54,254 nt of DNA from the NCBI GenBank assembly GCA_000474255.1, contig BATO01000037.1:1-54254 (forward strand), read 5' to 3'. Source of the stretch: Aquipseudomonas alcaligenes MRY13-0052 (GTDB lineage Bacteria; Pseudomonadota; Gammaproteobacteria; Pseudomonadales; Pseudomonadaceae). The notes under the pieces are model-generated. The model saw only the letters and a list, made by a program, of their open reading frames with translations. It made no database searches and had not been told where the DNA came from. Made by a program: the position numbers and the translations under genes. The first letter of the stretch is position 1; every line of letters begins with the position of its first letter. Positions 32,066 through 40,058 of the stretch are shown here, piece after piece.

Positions 32066-32570
32066 GTAGTACCGTCGGTTTCCGGGGCTGCCGGAAACGG
32101 CGATCGGCACACACGACTCTCGCGGTCGGTGTCAGGTGCGCGTCAGGGGTGGCATGCCACCCCCGTGTCCAGCGACATCAGGCCAGTAGGGCCGGGGTCG
32201 CGACGACGTCTCCTGCTTGCTGTTGTCGTAACAGAAGCACGTTGTCAGGAGGAGGAATCAGCCATCGGTAGCGGACGAGATAAAGCGTCTTGATTGAAGC
32301 GTTTGCTACGCAGTCCGACGGTTGTGCATCTCCACCCTACACTTGTCCCTTGAAAATCGGGTGCCGCTCGCAGAATCCGTAGCGGGTTGCATTTTACGTG
32401 ACCGCCCCTCAGGGGTTGGCCGCGCGTCATGGCTCAAGGCGTTTTTCTCCAGATATCCGCGCACTGTGCGGCGAAATATCCTGACGGACGGCCTGACGTC
32501 CTGAATGGGTTGCACGTGTCTGGGATGGCAGTTTTGGCGATCATCCGGAGCACGGCCGCTTTTGGCGGCG
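32066..32570 (-). promoter_or_regulatory. Long 5' leader of rne, probable autoregulatory RNA
   Basis: From the predicted start near 32570 the leader is about 505 nt and holds no credible gene. It contains a hairpin GTTTCCGG/CCGGAAAC (32078-32085 with 32091-32098) directly before the start codon, an 18-bp palindrome (32146-32163; 7-bp stem, CATG loop), a CCCCT/AGGGG hairpin near 32405-32415, and CCGCT/AGCGG near 32364-32385. RNase E genes are known to be feedback-controlled through such leaders, and a Pseudomonas-specific 'rne-II' motif has been described. I assign it by position and structure, not by alignment. Confidence 0.55.
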
Positions 32571-32576
32571 TTCGCG

Positions 32577-32605
32577 ACTATAGCAGCAATCATTAAGTGC
32601 TTCAA
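32577..32605 (-). promoter_or_regulatory. Probable sigma-70 promoter of rne
   Basis: On the minus strand, TTGAAG (32605-32600) and TATAGT (32582-32577) are exactly 17 nt apart. The predicted start is near 32570. Confidence 0.65.
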
Positions 32606-32618
32606 ATCCATCAAAAAT

Positions 32619-32627
32619 TGCTATGAT
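32619..32627 (+). promoter_or_regulatory. Probable extended -10 promoter of rluC
   Basis: TGCTATGAT is an extended -10 element with only one mismatch to TATAAT in the hexamer; no good -35 box is present. The expected start (about 32634) falls next to the ATG at 32635. Confidence 0.5.
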
Positions 32628-32634
32628 GCCCGCC

Positions 32635-33588
32635 ATGACTACTCCCTCTTCTCCAACCTCCGGCGTCCAGCTGCTTGAGGTTGCGCCGGAATATGCCGGC
32701 CAGCGTATCGACAACTTCCTCCGTACCCAGCTCAAAGGCGTGCCCAAGACCCTGATCTATCGCATTCTGCGCAAGGGCGAGGTACGGGTGAACAAGGGGC
32801 GGATCAAGCCTGAGTACAAGCTCCAGGCCGGGGATGTGGTGCGCGTTCCGCCGCTGCGCCTTGCCGAGCGTGACGAAGCGGCGCCTGTCGCCCAGGGGCT
32901 GCTGGAGCGGCTCGAGGCCGCCATCGTCTATGAGGACAAGGGGCTGATCGTCCTCAATAAGCCGGCCGGCATTGCCGTGCACGGCGGTAGCGGGCTCAGC
33001 TTCGGTGTGATCGAGGCGTTCCGCCAGTTGCGGCCGGACGCCAAGGAGCTGGAGCTGGTGCATCGGCTGGATCGCGACACCTCGGGCCTGCTGATGATCG
33101 CGAAGAAGCGCAGCATGCTGCGCCACCTCCACGAAGCCCTTCGCGGTGATGGGGTGGACAAGCGCTACATGGCGCTGGTGCGTGGCAATTGGCCGACCTC
33201 GAAGAAGAAGGTCAGTGCGCCGCTGCTGAAGAACAACCTGCGTTCCGGTGAGCGCATGGTCGAGGTCAATGACGAGGGCAAGGAGGCGCTGACCGAGTTC
33301 CGCGTCCTGCGCCGTTTCGGTGAGTTCGCCACCTTGGTCGAGGCCAGCCCCATTACCGGGCGCACCCACCAGATTCGCGTGCATACCCGCCATGCCGGGC
33401 ACGCTATCGCGGGTGACCCCAAGTACGGTGACGAAGAGTTCTCCCGCGAAATCCGGGAACTGGGCGGCAAGCGCCTGTTCCTGCATGCCTATGCGCTGTC
33501 CCTGGTGTTGCCTGACGGCACGCCGCTGCGGGTCGAGGCGCCGGTGGATGATATGTGGGAGAAGACCCTGGAGCGTCTCGGTGCCTGA
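32635..33588 (+). CDS. rluC: 23S rRNA pseudouridine synthase RluC
   Basis: A 317-residue pseudouridine synthase expected to modify 23S rRNA (E. coli positions 955, 2504 and 2580). An N-terminal S4 domain ([40 protein letters not shown]) is followed by the catalytic domain with [19 protein letters not shown] (catalytic Asp) and [19 protein letters not shown]. The ATG at 32635 is preferred to 32623, which lies inside the predicted -10 element. No Shine-Dalgarno site is present, which fits a leaderless message. It is divergent from rne, as in E. coli, and overlaps the next gene by 8 nt. Confidence 0.94.
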   Translation: MTTPSSPTSGVQLLEVAPEYAGQRIDNFLRTQLKGVPKTLIYRILRKGEVRVNKGRIKPEYKLQAGDVVRVPPLRLAERDEAAPVAQGLLERLEAAIVYEDKGLIVLNKPAGIAVHGGSGLSFGVIEAFRQLRPDAKELELVHRLDRDTSGLLMIAKKRSMLRHLHEALRGDGVDKRYMALVRGNWPTSKKKVSAPLLKNNLRSGERMVEVNDEGKEALTEFRVLRRFGEFATLVEASPITGRTHQIRVHTRHAGHAIAGDPKYGDEEFSREIRELGGKRLFLHAYALSLVLPDGTPLRVEAPVDDMWEKTLERLGA

Positions 33589-34276
33589 CTACCGTCTATT
33601 GGTGTTCGATTGGGATGGCACCCTGGTGGACTCCATTTCGCGCATCGTCGAGTCCCTGCGGGTGGCCGCTGAGACCTGCGGGCTGTCACAACTGGATGAG
33701 TCGGCGCTGAAGGGCATCATCGGCCTCGGTCTGCCTGAGGCGATCCGTGTCCTCTATCCAGAGCTCGTCGATCCGTCTTCGGTCGAACGCTACCGCGCGG
33801 CTTACGGGGCTCATTACAACCGGCTGGAGGTGCAGCCGTCGGCGCTGTTCCCTGGTGTGCTGGAGGCCCTGGAGGGTTTCCGCAATGAGGGTTACCTGCT
33901 GGCGGTCGCTACCGGCAAGAGTCGGCGAGGGCTCGATCATGTCCTCGCGGGGCGTGGTTGGCTGGATTACTTCGATATCACCCGTTGCGCCGACGAGACG
34001 GCCAGCAAGCCCGATCCACGCATGCTGCATGAGATCCTTGCGCATTGCGGTGTGGAGGCTGGGCGGGCGTTGATGGTGGGGGATTCGCCCTTCGACCTGC
34101 AGATGGCTCATCGCGCCGGTATGGATTCGGTAGCGGTCGGCTACGGTGCTCAGTCCCTCGATACCTTGCGTCGTGAATCGCCGAAGCTGGCGGTCGAATG
34201 TTTCGATGAATTGCGCCACTGGCTCGCCGGTGGTGCGAACACACACTCTATGAAGGTGGATCTGCATGTCGGATGA
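33581..34276 (+). CDS. HAD-family phosphatase (phosphoglycolate phosphatase-like)
   Basis: A 231-residue protein of the haloacid dehalogenase superfamily. Motif I is [11 protein letters not shown] (nucleophile Asp10), motif II is [10 protein letters not shown], the motif III lysine is in [11 protein letters not shown], and motif IV is [12 protein letters not shown]. It resembles Gph/YjjG-type phosphatases with an alpha-helical cap; the substrate is unknown. The GTG at 33581 overlaps the rluC stop and puts motif I at the expected place near the N-terminus. It overlaps the following protease gene by 11 nt. Confidence 0.92.
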   Translation: MPDYRLLVFDWDGTLVDSISRIVESLRVAAETCGLSQLDESALKGIIGLGLPEAIRVLYPELVDPSSVERYRAAYGAHYNRLEVQPSALFPGVLEALEGFRNEGYLLAVATGKSRRGLDHVLAGRGWLDYFDITRCADETASKPDPRMLHEILAHCGVEAGRALMVGDSPFDLQMAHRAGMDSVAVGYGAQSLDTLRRESPKLAVECFDELRHWLAGGANTHSMKVDLHVG

Positions 34277-35249
34277 ATGGAAGGCATCGACGCCTGCGGG
34301 CAGTGGCGATGACAAGAGCTGGAAGTTGCTCGAGAAGGCGGTGTTGGCTGGGGTTCAGGAGCAGCGTCGGTCTCGTCGCTGGGGCATTTTCTTCAAGGTG
34401 CTGACCTTCCTTTATCTGTTCGTGGCTCTGGCACTCTTCTCTCCGCTTTTCGATCTGCAGAAGACGGCGGCTCGCGGCGAAAGCCACACAGCGCTGGTTG
34501 AGGTGAAAGGCATGATCGCCGACGGCGAGGCTGCCAGCGCCGACAATATCGTCGGCAGCCTGCGTGCGGCCTTCGAGGATACGAAGACCAAGGGCATCGT
34601 CCTGCGTATCAACAGCCCGGGCGGCAGCCCGGTCCAGTCCGGCTACATCTATGACGAGATCCGTCGTCTGCGTGGCGAGCATGCGGATATCAAGGTCTAT
34701 GCGGTGATCACTGATCTCGGTGCTTCGGGCGCGTACTACATTGCCAGTGCGGCCGATGAGATCTATGCCGACAAGGCCAGCCTGGTGGGTTCCATCGGTG
34801 TTACGGCGGCGAGCTTCGGCTTCGTCGAGCTGATGGGCAAGCTGGGTGTGGAGCGTCGCGTCTACACCTCCGGCGAGCACAAGGCCTTCCTCGATCCCTT
34901 CCAGGCGCAGAAGCCTGATGAGACTGCGTTCTGGCAAGGTGTGCTGGATACCACTCACAAGCAGTTCATCGACAGCGTGAAGAAGGGGCGTGGCGACCGT
35001 TTGAAGGTCGAGGGGCATCCCGAGCTGTTCACTGGTCTGGTGTGGTCGGGCGAGCAGGCGCTGGAGCTGGGGCTGGTGGATAAGCTCGGCAGCACCAGTT
35101 ACGTGGCGCGCGAGGTCATTGGCGAGAAGGAGATCGTCGACTACACCAAGCAGGAGACGCCTTTCGACCGTTTCGCCAAGAGGCTGGGGGCCAGTGTCGC
35201 CGAGCGGTTGGCGCTGTGGATGGGGTTCCAGGGTCCGGCTCTGCGCTGA
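34266..35249 (+). CDS. sppA: Signal peptide peptidase SppA-like S49 protease
   Basis: A 327-residue membrane-anchored serine protease with one helix (FFKVLTFLYLFVALALFSPL, about 43-62) and a periplasmic S49 domain. The oxyanion block is RINSPGGSPVQSGYIYDEI, the catalytic serine is in TDLGASGAYYIASAA, and the catalytic lysine is in DKASLVGSIGV. It is the short SppA/SohB form that works as an oligomer. It is thought to digest leftover signal peptides. It overlaps the HAD gene and is followed by a terminator. Confidence 0.92.
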   Translation: MSDEWKASTPAGSGDDKSWKLLEKAVLAGVQEQRRSRRWGIFFKVLTFLYLFVALALFSPLFDLQKTAARGESHTALVEVKGMIADGEAASADNIVGSLRAAFEDTKTKGIVLRINSPGGSPVQSGYIYDEIRRLRGEHADIKVYAVITDLGASGAYYIASAADEIYADKASLVGSIGVTAASFGFVELMGKLGVERRVYTSGEHKAFLDPFQAQKPDETAFWQGVLDTTHKQFIDSVKKGRGDRLKVEGHPELFTGLVWSGEQALELGLVDKLGSTSYVAREVIGEKEIVDYTKQETPFDRFAKRLGASVAERLALWMGFQGPALR

Positions 35250-35275
35250 TCCCGTCGCTGCCTATATATAAGGAA

Positions 35276-35300
35276 GAGCCCGGCTGATGCTGGGCTTTTT
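35276..35300 (+). terminator. Rho-independent terminator of sppA
   Basis: AGCCCGGC (35277-35284) pairs with GCTGGGCT (35289-35296; one G-U pair) around TGAT, followed by T residues. Confidence 0.8.
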
Positions 35301-35302
35301 CG

Positions 35303-35881
35303 TTATGGCAGTTCCAGGCCTTCGTCGAGCAGCATGTCGACCAGGCGGATCAGGGGGAGGCCCACCAGGCTGGTGGCGTCTTCGCCCTGGGTGGAGCGGA
35401 ACAGGCTCACGCCCAGCCCTTCGGCCTTGAAGCTGCCGGCGCAGTCGTAGGGCTGCTCGATGTTCAGGTAGCGCTCGATGGTCGCTTCGCTCAAGGAGCG
35501 GAAGTTCACCGTGAAGGGGATGCAGTCCACCTGGCAGTGGCCGCTGCGTGTGTTCAGCAGAGCAAGGCCGGTGAGGAAGGTGACGCTGGTGCCGCTGGCC
35601 GCCAGTAGCTGGCTGCGGGCGCGTTCGAACTCCAGGGGCTTGCCGAGTATCTGCTCGCCCAGCACGGCGGCCTGGTCCGAGCCGATGATCAGGTGGCCGG
35701 GGTGCAGGTCCGCGAGCGCGCGCGCCTTTTCTTCGGCCAGGCGGCGTACCAGTTGCTCGGCCGACTCGTGTGGGTGTCGGGTTTCGTCTATCGCGGGCGC
35801 ACTCCAGGTGAAGGGCAGGCGAAGGCGTTCAAGAAGCTCGCGGCGGTAGGGCGAGCTGGATGCAAGCACCAGTGGTGGCAT
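35303..35881 (-). CDS. maf: Maf-like nucleoside triphosphate pyrophosphatase (YceF type)
   Basis: A 192-residue house-cleaning pyrophosphatase. It begins MPPLVLASSSPYRRELLERL, the standard Maf opening with its phosphate-binding SSS-x-RR. It continues with DETRHPHESAEQLVRRLA, IIGSDQAAVL and FRSLSEATIERYL. The DETRHPHE form belongs to the YceF subfamily, which prefers m7GTP. The ATG at 35881 is chosen because the family starts there; an open frame continues upstream to 35926. It is divergent from yceD. Confidence 0.93.
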   Translation of the reverse strand: MPPLVLASSSPYRRELLERLRLPFTWSAPAIDETRHPHESAEQLVRRLAEEKARALADLHPGHLIIGSDQAAVLGEQILGKPLEFERARSQLLAASGTSVTFLTGLALLNTRSGHCQVDCIPFTVNFRSLSEATIERYLNIEQPYDCAGSFKAEGLGVSLFRSTQGEDATSLVGLPLIRLVDMLLDEGLELP

Positions 35882-35950
35882 GCTGATCTCCCAGTCAGGA
35901 AGCGGAAATTCTATAGCCCTTGCCACGTGGCGGACAGGGCGGAATTTGTT

Positions 35951-35979
35951 TTGACAGGTGACAGGTGCATCCCTAGAAT
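35951..35979 (+). promoter_or_regulatory. Strong sigma-70 promoter of yceD-rpmF-plsX
   Basis: Perfect TTGACA (35951-35956), 17-nt spacer, TAGAAT (35974-35979). The predicted start is 35985-35987, only 2-4 nt before the ATG of yceD at 35989. Confidence 0.8.
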
Positions 35980-35988
35980 GTCGCGCCT

Positions 35989-36516
35989 ATGTTGAATGGG
36001 CCGATTCCACCTCACGTCGATCCGCGCAAGATGGCAGATCGCGGCGTAACCCTCCAGGGTGAGCTGCAGCTCTCCAGTCTTGAGCGATTCTGCGACCCGC
36101 TTGCCGACACTGCAGGCATCGTACGCACGAAACTTGTTTTCGGGCGCGATGAGCGCAGGGCAGCGATTATCCGCAGTGAAATCGATGTAGAGGTCAAGAT
36201 GGTATGCCAGCGTTGTCTGGAGCTGGTCGTACTGCCGATCCACAGCGAGTGTACGTACGCTGTGGTGAAGGAAGGTGCGGACAGCGAGTCACTGCCCAAG
36301 GGCTATGACGTGCTGGAAGTGGGTGAGGATCCTCTGGATCTTCTGACTCTGGTCGAGGATGAGCTGTTGCTCGCCTTGCCCATTGTTCCGGCCCATGACC
36401 CTGAAGATTGCCAGCAGCCGGAAGGGCTTGATGAGCCCGAGCCGAGTGAGAACGAGGTGACGCGGTCCAACCCGTTCAGTGTATTGGCGCAGTTAAAGCG
36501 TGACCCAAACGTTTAG
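35989..36516 (+). CDS. yceD: YceD/DUF177 protein, 23S rRNA accumulation
   Basis: A 175-residue protein of the YceD family, linked in E. coli and plants to 23S rRNA accumulation. The zinc-ribbon-like block MVCQRCLELVVLPIHSECTY (about 66-85) and the acidic GEDPLDLLTLVEDELLLALP are typical. It begins MLNGPIPPHVDPRKMADRGV, which matches my memory of Pseudomonas YceD, so the ATG at 35989 is kept although the promoter leaves almost no leader. An internal ATG at 36031 is the only close alternative. It heads rpmF and plsX. Confidence 0.92.
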   Translation: MLNGPIPPHVDPRKMADRGVTLQGELQLSSLERFCDPLADTAGIVRTKLVFGRDERRAAIIRSEIDVEVKMVCQRCLELVVLPIHSECTYAVVKEGADSESLPKGYDVLEVGEDPLDLLTLVEDELLLALPIVPAHDPEDCQQPEGLDEPEPSENEVTRSNPFSVLAQLKRDPNV

Positions 36517-36529
36517 GAGTTAATTGATT

Positions 36530-36712
36530 ATGGCTGTTCAGCAGAACAAAAAATCCCGCTCTGCCCGCGACATGCGTCGTTCCCACGATGCCCTCGAGGC
36601 CAACGCCCTGTCCGTCGAGAAGAGCACCGGTGAAGTACACCTGCGTCACCACGTATCCCCGGAAGGCGTATACCGTGGTCGCAAAGTGATCGACAAGGGC
36701 GCTGACGAGTAA
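36530..36712 (+). CDS. rpmF: 50S ribosomal protein L32
   Basis: A 60-residue basic protein starting [20 protein letters not shown] and containing [16 protein letters not shown]. It is a clear L32 of the type without cysteines. TAGGAG (36514-36519) precedes the ATG at 36530 at good spacing, so an ATG at 36524 is not used. It lies 13 nt after yceD and 3 nt before plsX, the conserved yceD-rpmF-plsX arrangement. Confidence 0.97.
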   Translation: MAVQQNKKSRSARDMRRSHDALEANALSVEKSTGEVHLRHHVSPEGVYRGRKVIDKGADE

Positions 36713-36715
36713 TCC

Positions 36716-37726
36716 TTGTCCGCTCCGATCATCGCGATTGACGCAATGGGCGGGGACTTCGGTCCCCGTTGCATTGTCCCGGCCAGCATCGCCTGCCTGG
36801 CTGAGTTCCCCTCGCTCCACCTTATTCTTGTTGGTCAAGCCCAGCTCCTCGAAGAGTTGATCGCCCGTGAAAGCGGCGTCGATCGTCAGCGGCTGTCCAT
36901 CGAACATGCTTCCGAAGTCATCGGCATGGACGAGCGTCCATCCCAGGCCTTGCGTGGCAAGCCCGACTCCTCCATGCGCATCGCCCTCGACCTGGTCCGT
37001 GCCGGTCGTGCCCAGGCCTGCGTGAGCGCCGGCAATACCGGTGCGCTGATGGCGCTTTCCCGCTACATGCTCAAGACCCTGCCGGGCATCGATCGCCCTG
37101 CGATGGTCAGCGCCGTGCCCACGGCCAAGGGGCATTGTCATTTGCTGGATCTCGGCGCCAACGTCGATTGCAGTGCCGAGCACCTCTATCAATTCGCTGT
37201 CATGGGTTCCGTCGCTGCCGAGGCGCTCGGGCAGGCGCGCCCGCGTATCGCCTTGCTCAACGTCGGTACCGAGGACATCAAGGGCAACCAGCAGGTCAAG
37301 CTGGCGTCCAGCCTTCTGCAGCAGGCCGAGGGTCTGAACTACATCGGCTACATAGAAGGTGATGGCCTGTACCGAGGCGAGGCCGATGTGGTGGTGTGCG
37401 ACGGCTTCGTCGGCAATATCCTGCTCAAGTCCAGCGAGGGCCTGGCCTCGATGATCTCCGCGCGCATCGAAGCGTTGTTCACTGACAGCTTCGGCTCGCG
37501 CATGGTCGGCGCCCTGGCGCTGCCGTTGCTGCGCCGCCTTCAGGGGGATCTGACGCCCGCCCGGCACAACGGCGCGAGCTTCCTCGGCCTCCAGGGCATC
37601 GTCGTCAAAAGCCATGGGGCCGCCGGTTCCGATGGCTTCCAGAGCGCCATACGGCGCGCCCTCATCGAGATTCGCGAGAACCTTCCCCAGCGCCTGCATG
37701 GGCGTCTCGAGGATCTGTTGCTCTAG
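36716..37726 (+). CDS. plsX: Phosphate acyltransferase PlsX
   Basis: A 336-residue enzyme converting acyl-ACP to acyl-phosphate, the first step towards phosphatidic acid through PlsY. It opens [18 protein letters not shown], with later [32 protein letters not shown] and [15 protein letters not shown]. The start is a TTG at 36716, 3 nt after rpmF; the family peptide begins right there and no ATG or GTG fits. A weak start may limit PlsX relative to L32. Length is normal. Confidence 0.95.
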   Translation: MSAPIIAIDAMGGDFGPRCIVPASIACLAEFPSLHLILVGQAQLLEELIARESGVDRQRLSIEHASEVIGMDERPSQALRGKPDSSMRIALDLVRAGRAQACVSAGNTGALMALSRYMLKTLPGIDRPAMVSAVPTAKGHCHLLDLGANVDCSAEHLYQFAVMGSVAAEALGQARPRIALLNVGTEDIKGNQQVKLASSLLQQAEGLNYIGYIEGDGLYRGEADVVVCDGFVGNILLKSSEGLASMISARIEALFTDSFGSRMVGALALPLLRRLQGDLTPARHNGASFLGLQGIVVKSHGAAGSDGFQSAIRRALIEIRENLPQRLHGRLEDLLL

Positions 37727-37831
37727 GATGTGACCGCTGTCTGCGGCTTGTCATCCAACTGTCAGTTCGTTGCGCTTGGCTATGCCCGGCGTTCCTGTAC
37801 ATCGATCAAGGCACACAAGGGAATAGTTCCG

Positions 37832-38770
37832 ATGTCCGCATCCCTCGCATTCGTTTTCCCCGGTCAAGGCTCCCAGTCCCTGGGCATGCTGGCCGAGCAC
37901 GGCGCTTCGCAGAAGCTGGTCCTGGATACCTTCGCCGAGGCCTCCGAGGCCCTGGGTTATGACCTCTGGGCACTGACCCAGCAGGGCCCGGAAGAGCAGT
38001 TGAACCAGACCGACAAAACCCAGCCGGCCATCCTCACTGCGTCCATCGCACTCTGGCGTCTGTGGCTGGCCGAGGGCGGTGCCCGCCCGGCTTATGTCGC
38101 CGGTCACAGCCTGGGTGAGTACTCGGCGCTGGTCGCTGCCGGCAGCCTGGGTTTCGCCGATGCGGTGAAGCTGGTGGAACGTCGCGGTCAGCTCATGCAG
38201 CAGGCCGTTCCGGCGGGGCAGGGCGGTATGGCGGCGATCCTCGGCCTGGAAGATGCCGACGTACTGGCCGCCTGTGCCGAGGCTGCGCAAGGTGGCGTGG
38301 TCAGCGCAGTCAATTTCAACGCCCCGGGCCAGGTAGTGATCGCCGGCAGCGCCGTCGCCGTCGAGCGCGCCATCGAGGCCTGCAAGGCCCGTGGCGCCAA
38401 GCGCGCCATGGCGCTACCGGTCAGCGTGCCGTCCCACTGTGCGCTGATGCGCCCGGCGGCCGAACGCTTCGCCGAGTCGGTCGAAGCCATTGCCTGGCAA
38501 GCGCCGCAGATTCCGCTGGTGCAGAACGTCAGTGCTGCCGTCGTGGCTGATCTCGGCTCTCTCAAGGGTGACCTGCTGGCCCAGCTGTACAGCCCGGTTC
38601 GCTGGGTGGAGTCCATCGTTCGCCTGTCGGAGCAGGGTGTGACCGAGCTGGTTGAGTGTGGTCCCGGCAAGGTTCTCTCTGGCCTGAACAAGCGCTGCGT
38701 GAAAGGCATTGGCACGCACAATCTGGATACCCCCGACGCCTTCGCAGCCGCTCGCGCTGCGCTGGCCTGA
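37832..38770 (+). CDS. fabD: Malonyl-CoA:ACP transacylase FabD
   Basis: A 312-residue enzyme moving malonyl from CoA to acyl carrier protein for fatty-acid elongation. FVFPGQGSQSLGML opens the protein; the catalytic serine is in VAGHSLGEYSALVAAG (about 92), the histidine in PVSVPSHCALM (about 200), and GPGKVLSGL comes near the end. The ATG at 37832 follows AAGGGA; the longer open frame from 37730 lacks family support. A gap of about 105 nt after plsX could hold another promoter, but none is clear. Confidence 0.97.
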   Translation: MSASLAFVFPGQGSQSLGMLAEHGASQKLVLDTFAEASEALGYDLWALTQQGPEEQLNQTDKTQPAILTASIALWRLWLAEGGARPAYVAGHSLGEYSALVAAGSLGFADAVKLVERRGQLMQQAVPAGQGGMAAILGLEDADVLAACAEAAQGGVVSAVNFNAPGQVVIAGSAVAVERAIEACKARGAKRAMALPVSVPSHCALMRPAAERFAESVEAIAWQAPQIPLVQNVSAAVVADLGSLKGDLLAQLYSPVRWVESIVRLSEQGVTELVECGPGKVLSGLNKRCVKGIGTHNLDTPDAFAAARAALA

Positions 38771-38784
38771 GCAAGGAGAAGACT

Positions 38785-39528
38785 ATGAGTCTGCAAGGTA
38801 AGGTCGCCCTGGTCACTGGTGCGAGCCGTGGTATCGGTCAGGCCATCGCGCTGGAGCTGGGTCGCATGGGGGCTGTCGTCATCGGCACCGCCACCACCCC
38901 GAGCGGTGCCGAGCGCATCGCCGAATACCTCAAGGAAAACGGCGTCGAAGGCGCCGGCCTGGTGCTCGATGTGAGCAATGACGAATCCGTCGCCAGCACC
39001 CTCGAACACATCCAGCAGCACCTTGGTCAGCCGCTGATCCTGGTGAACAACGCCGGTATCACCCGCGACAACCTGATGCTGCGCATGAAGGATGACGAGT
39101 GGTTCGACGTCATCAACACCAACCTCAACAGCCTCTATCGCCTGTCCAAGGCCGTGCTGCGTGGCATGACCAAGGCTCGCTGGGGTCGCATCATCAACAT
39201 CGGTTCGGTGGTGGGTGCCATGGGCAACGCCGGGCAGGTGAACTACGCCGCTGCCAAGGCCGGCCTGGAAGGCTTCGGCCGGGCCCTGGCCCGAGAAGTC
39301 GGCTCCCGCGCCATCACCGTGAACTCGGTGGCGCCCGGTTTCATCGATACCGACATGACCCGTGAACTGCCGGAAGCCCAGCGCGATGCACTGCTGGGGC
39401 AGATTCCGCTGGGGCGTCTGGGGCAGGCCGAGGAGATCGCCAAGGTGGTCGCATTCCTCGCATCCGATAGCGCATCCTACGTCACCGGAGCTACTATCCC
39501 TGTGAACGGCGGCATGTACATGAGCTGA
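38785..39528 (+). CDS. fabG: 3-oxoacyl-ACP reductase FabG
   Basis: A 247-residue NADPH-dependent short-chain reductase of fatty-acid elongation. The cofactor site is VTGASRGIGQAIALELG, then NNAGITRDNLMLRMKDDEW, the catalytic Ser in NIGSVVGAMGNAG, and the catalytic pair in NYAAAKAGLEGFGRALARE. The C-terminus PVNGGMYMS is typical. AAGGAG stands 7 nt before the ATG at 38785. Confidence 0.98.
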   Translation: MSLQGKVALVTGASRGIGQAIALELGRMGAVVIGTATTPSGAERIAEYLKENGVEGAGLVLDVSNDESVASTLEHIQQHLGQPLILVNNAGITRDNLMLRMKDDEWFDVINTNLNSLYRLSKAVLRGMTKARWGRIINIGSVVGAMGNAGQVNYAAAKAGLEGFGRALAREVGSRAITVNSVAPGFIDTDMTRELPEAQRDALLGQIPLGRLGQAEEIAKVVAFLASDSASYVTGATIPVNGGMYMS

Positions 39529-39640
39529 ATGTGACGATTCCCTTCAGGAAACTGTCATAGGAGCTGTCTAAAATCCGGTACATAAGTGCAATTGGGTTAT
39601 GGACGGGTCCAGACAGGGCCTGGAGGGGTTGGCATCCCGC

Positions 39641-39668
39641 TTGAAATGCGGAAAACCCTTTCTATACA
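39641..39668 (+). promoter_or_regulatory. Probable promoter of acpP
   Basis: TTGAAA (39641-39646), 16-nt spacer, TATACA (39663-39668). The start near 39675 leaves a leader of about 40 nt. A separate promoter fits the high demand for acyl carrier protein. Confidence 0.55.
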
Positions 39669-39715
39669 CTGCAGCCCAAGCTGCACGGATTTTTCCATAG
39701 GAGTGAAAACAAGGT

Positions 39716-39952
39716 ATGAGCACCATCGAAGAACGCGTCAAGAAAATCGTCGCCGAGCAACTGGGCGTTAAAGAAGACGAAGTCACCAACAGCGCTTCCT
39801 TCGTCGAAGACCTGGGCGCCGACTCCCTTGACACCGTTGAGCTGGTGATGGCTCTGGAAGAGGAATTCGAGACCGAGATCCCGGACGAGCAAGCTGAGAA
39901 GATCACCACCGTTCAGGAAGCTATCGATTACATCAACGCGCACGCGCAATAA
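39716..39952 (+). CDS. acpP: Acyl carrier protein
   Basis: A 78-residue acidic protein. The 4'-phosphopantetheine goes on Ser37 in [19 protein letters not shown]. It begins [18 protein letters not shown] and ends in DYINAHAQ. It carries growing acyl chains for FabD, FabG, FabF, PlsX and lipid A enzymes. AAGG precedes the ATG at 39716. It has its own promoter and terminator within the fab cluster, so it is probably transcribed mostly alone. Confidence 0.98.
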   Translation: MSTIEERVKKIVAEQLGVKEDEVTNSASFVEDLGADSLDTVELVMALEEEFETEIPDEQAEKITTVQEAIDYINAHAQ

Positions 39953-39974
39953 GTAATCGCCGATTCCCGACTCG

Positions 39975-40011
39975 GAAAAGCCGCACGACCTCCAAGGTCG
40001 TGCGGCTTTTC
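39975..40011. terminator. Strong terminator of acpP
   Basis: GAAAAGCCGCACGACC (39975-39990) pairs perfectly over 16 bp with 39996-40011 around TCCAA, with flanking A and T runs. It lies 23 nt after the acpP stop. Confidence 0.93.
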
Positions 40012-40058
40012 TTTAAGCGTCATCCAACCGCCGTGTAGAAAAAATAGAGGAGAGCGCT

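Noticed and set aside
28811-32293. Plus-strand open frame of 1160 codons running antisense to all of rne
   Set aside because: It arises from the GC-biased codons of rne on the other strand; the product is low-complexity (Phe/Ala/Gly-rich) and matches no family.
39529-39640. Possible terminator or small gene between fabG and acpP
   Set aside because: Only short, weak inverted repeats and no open frame with a ribosome-binding site were seen.
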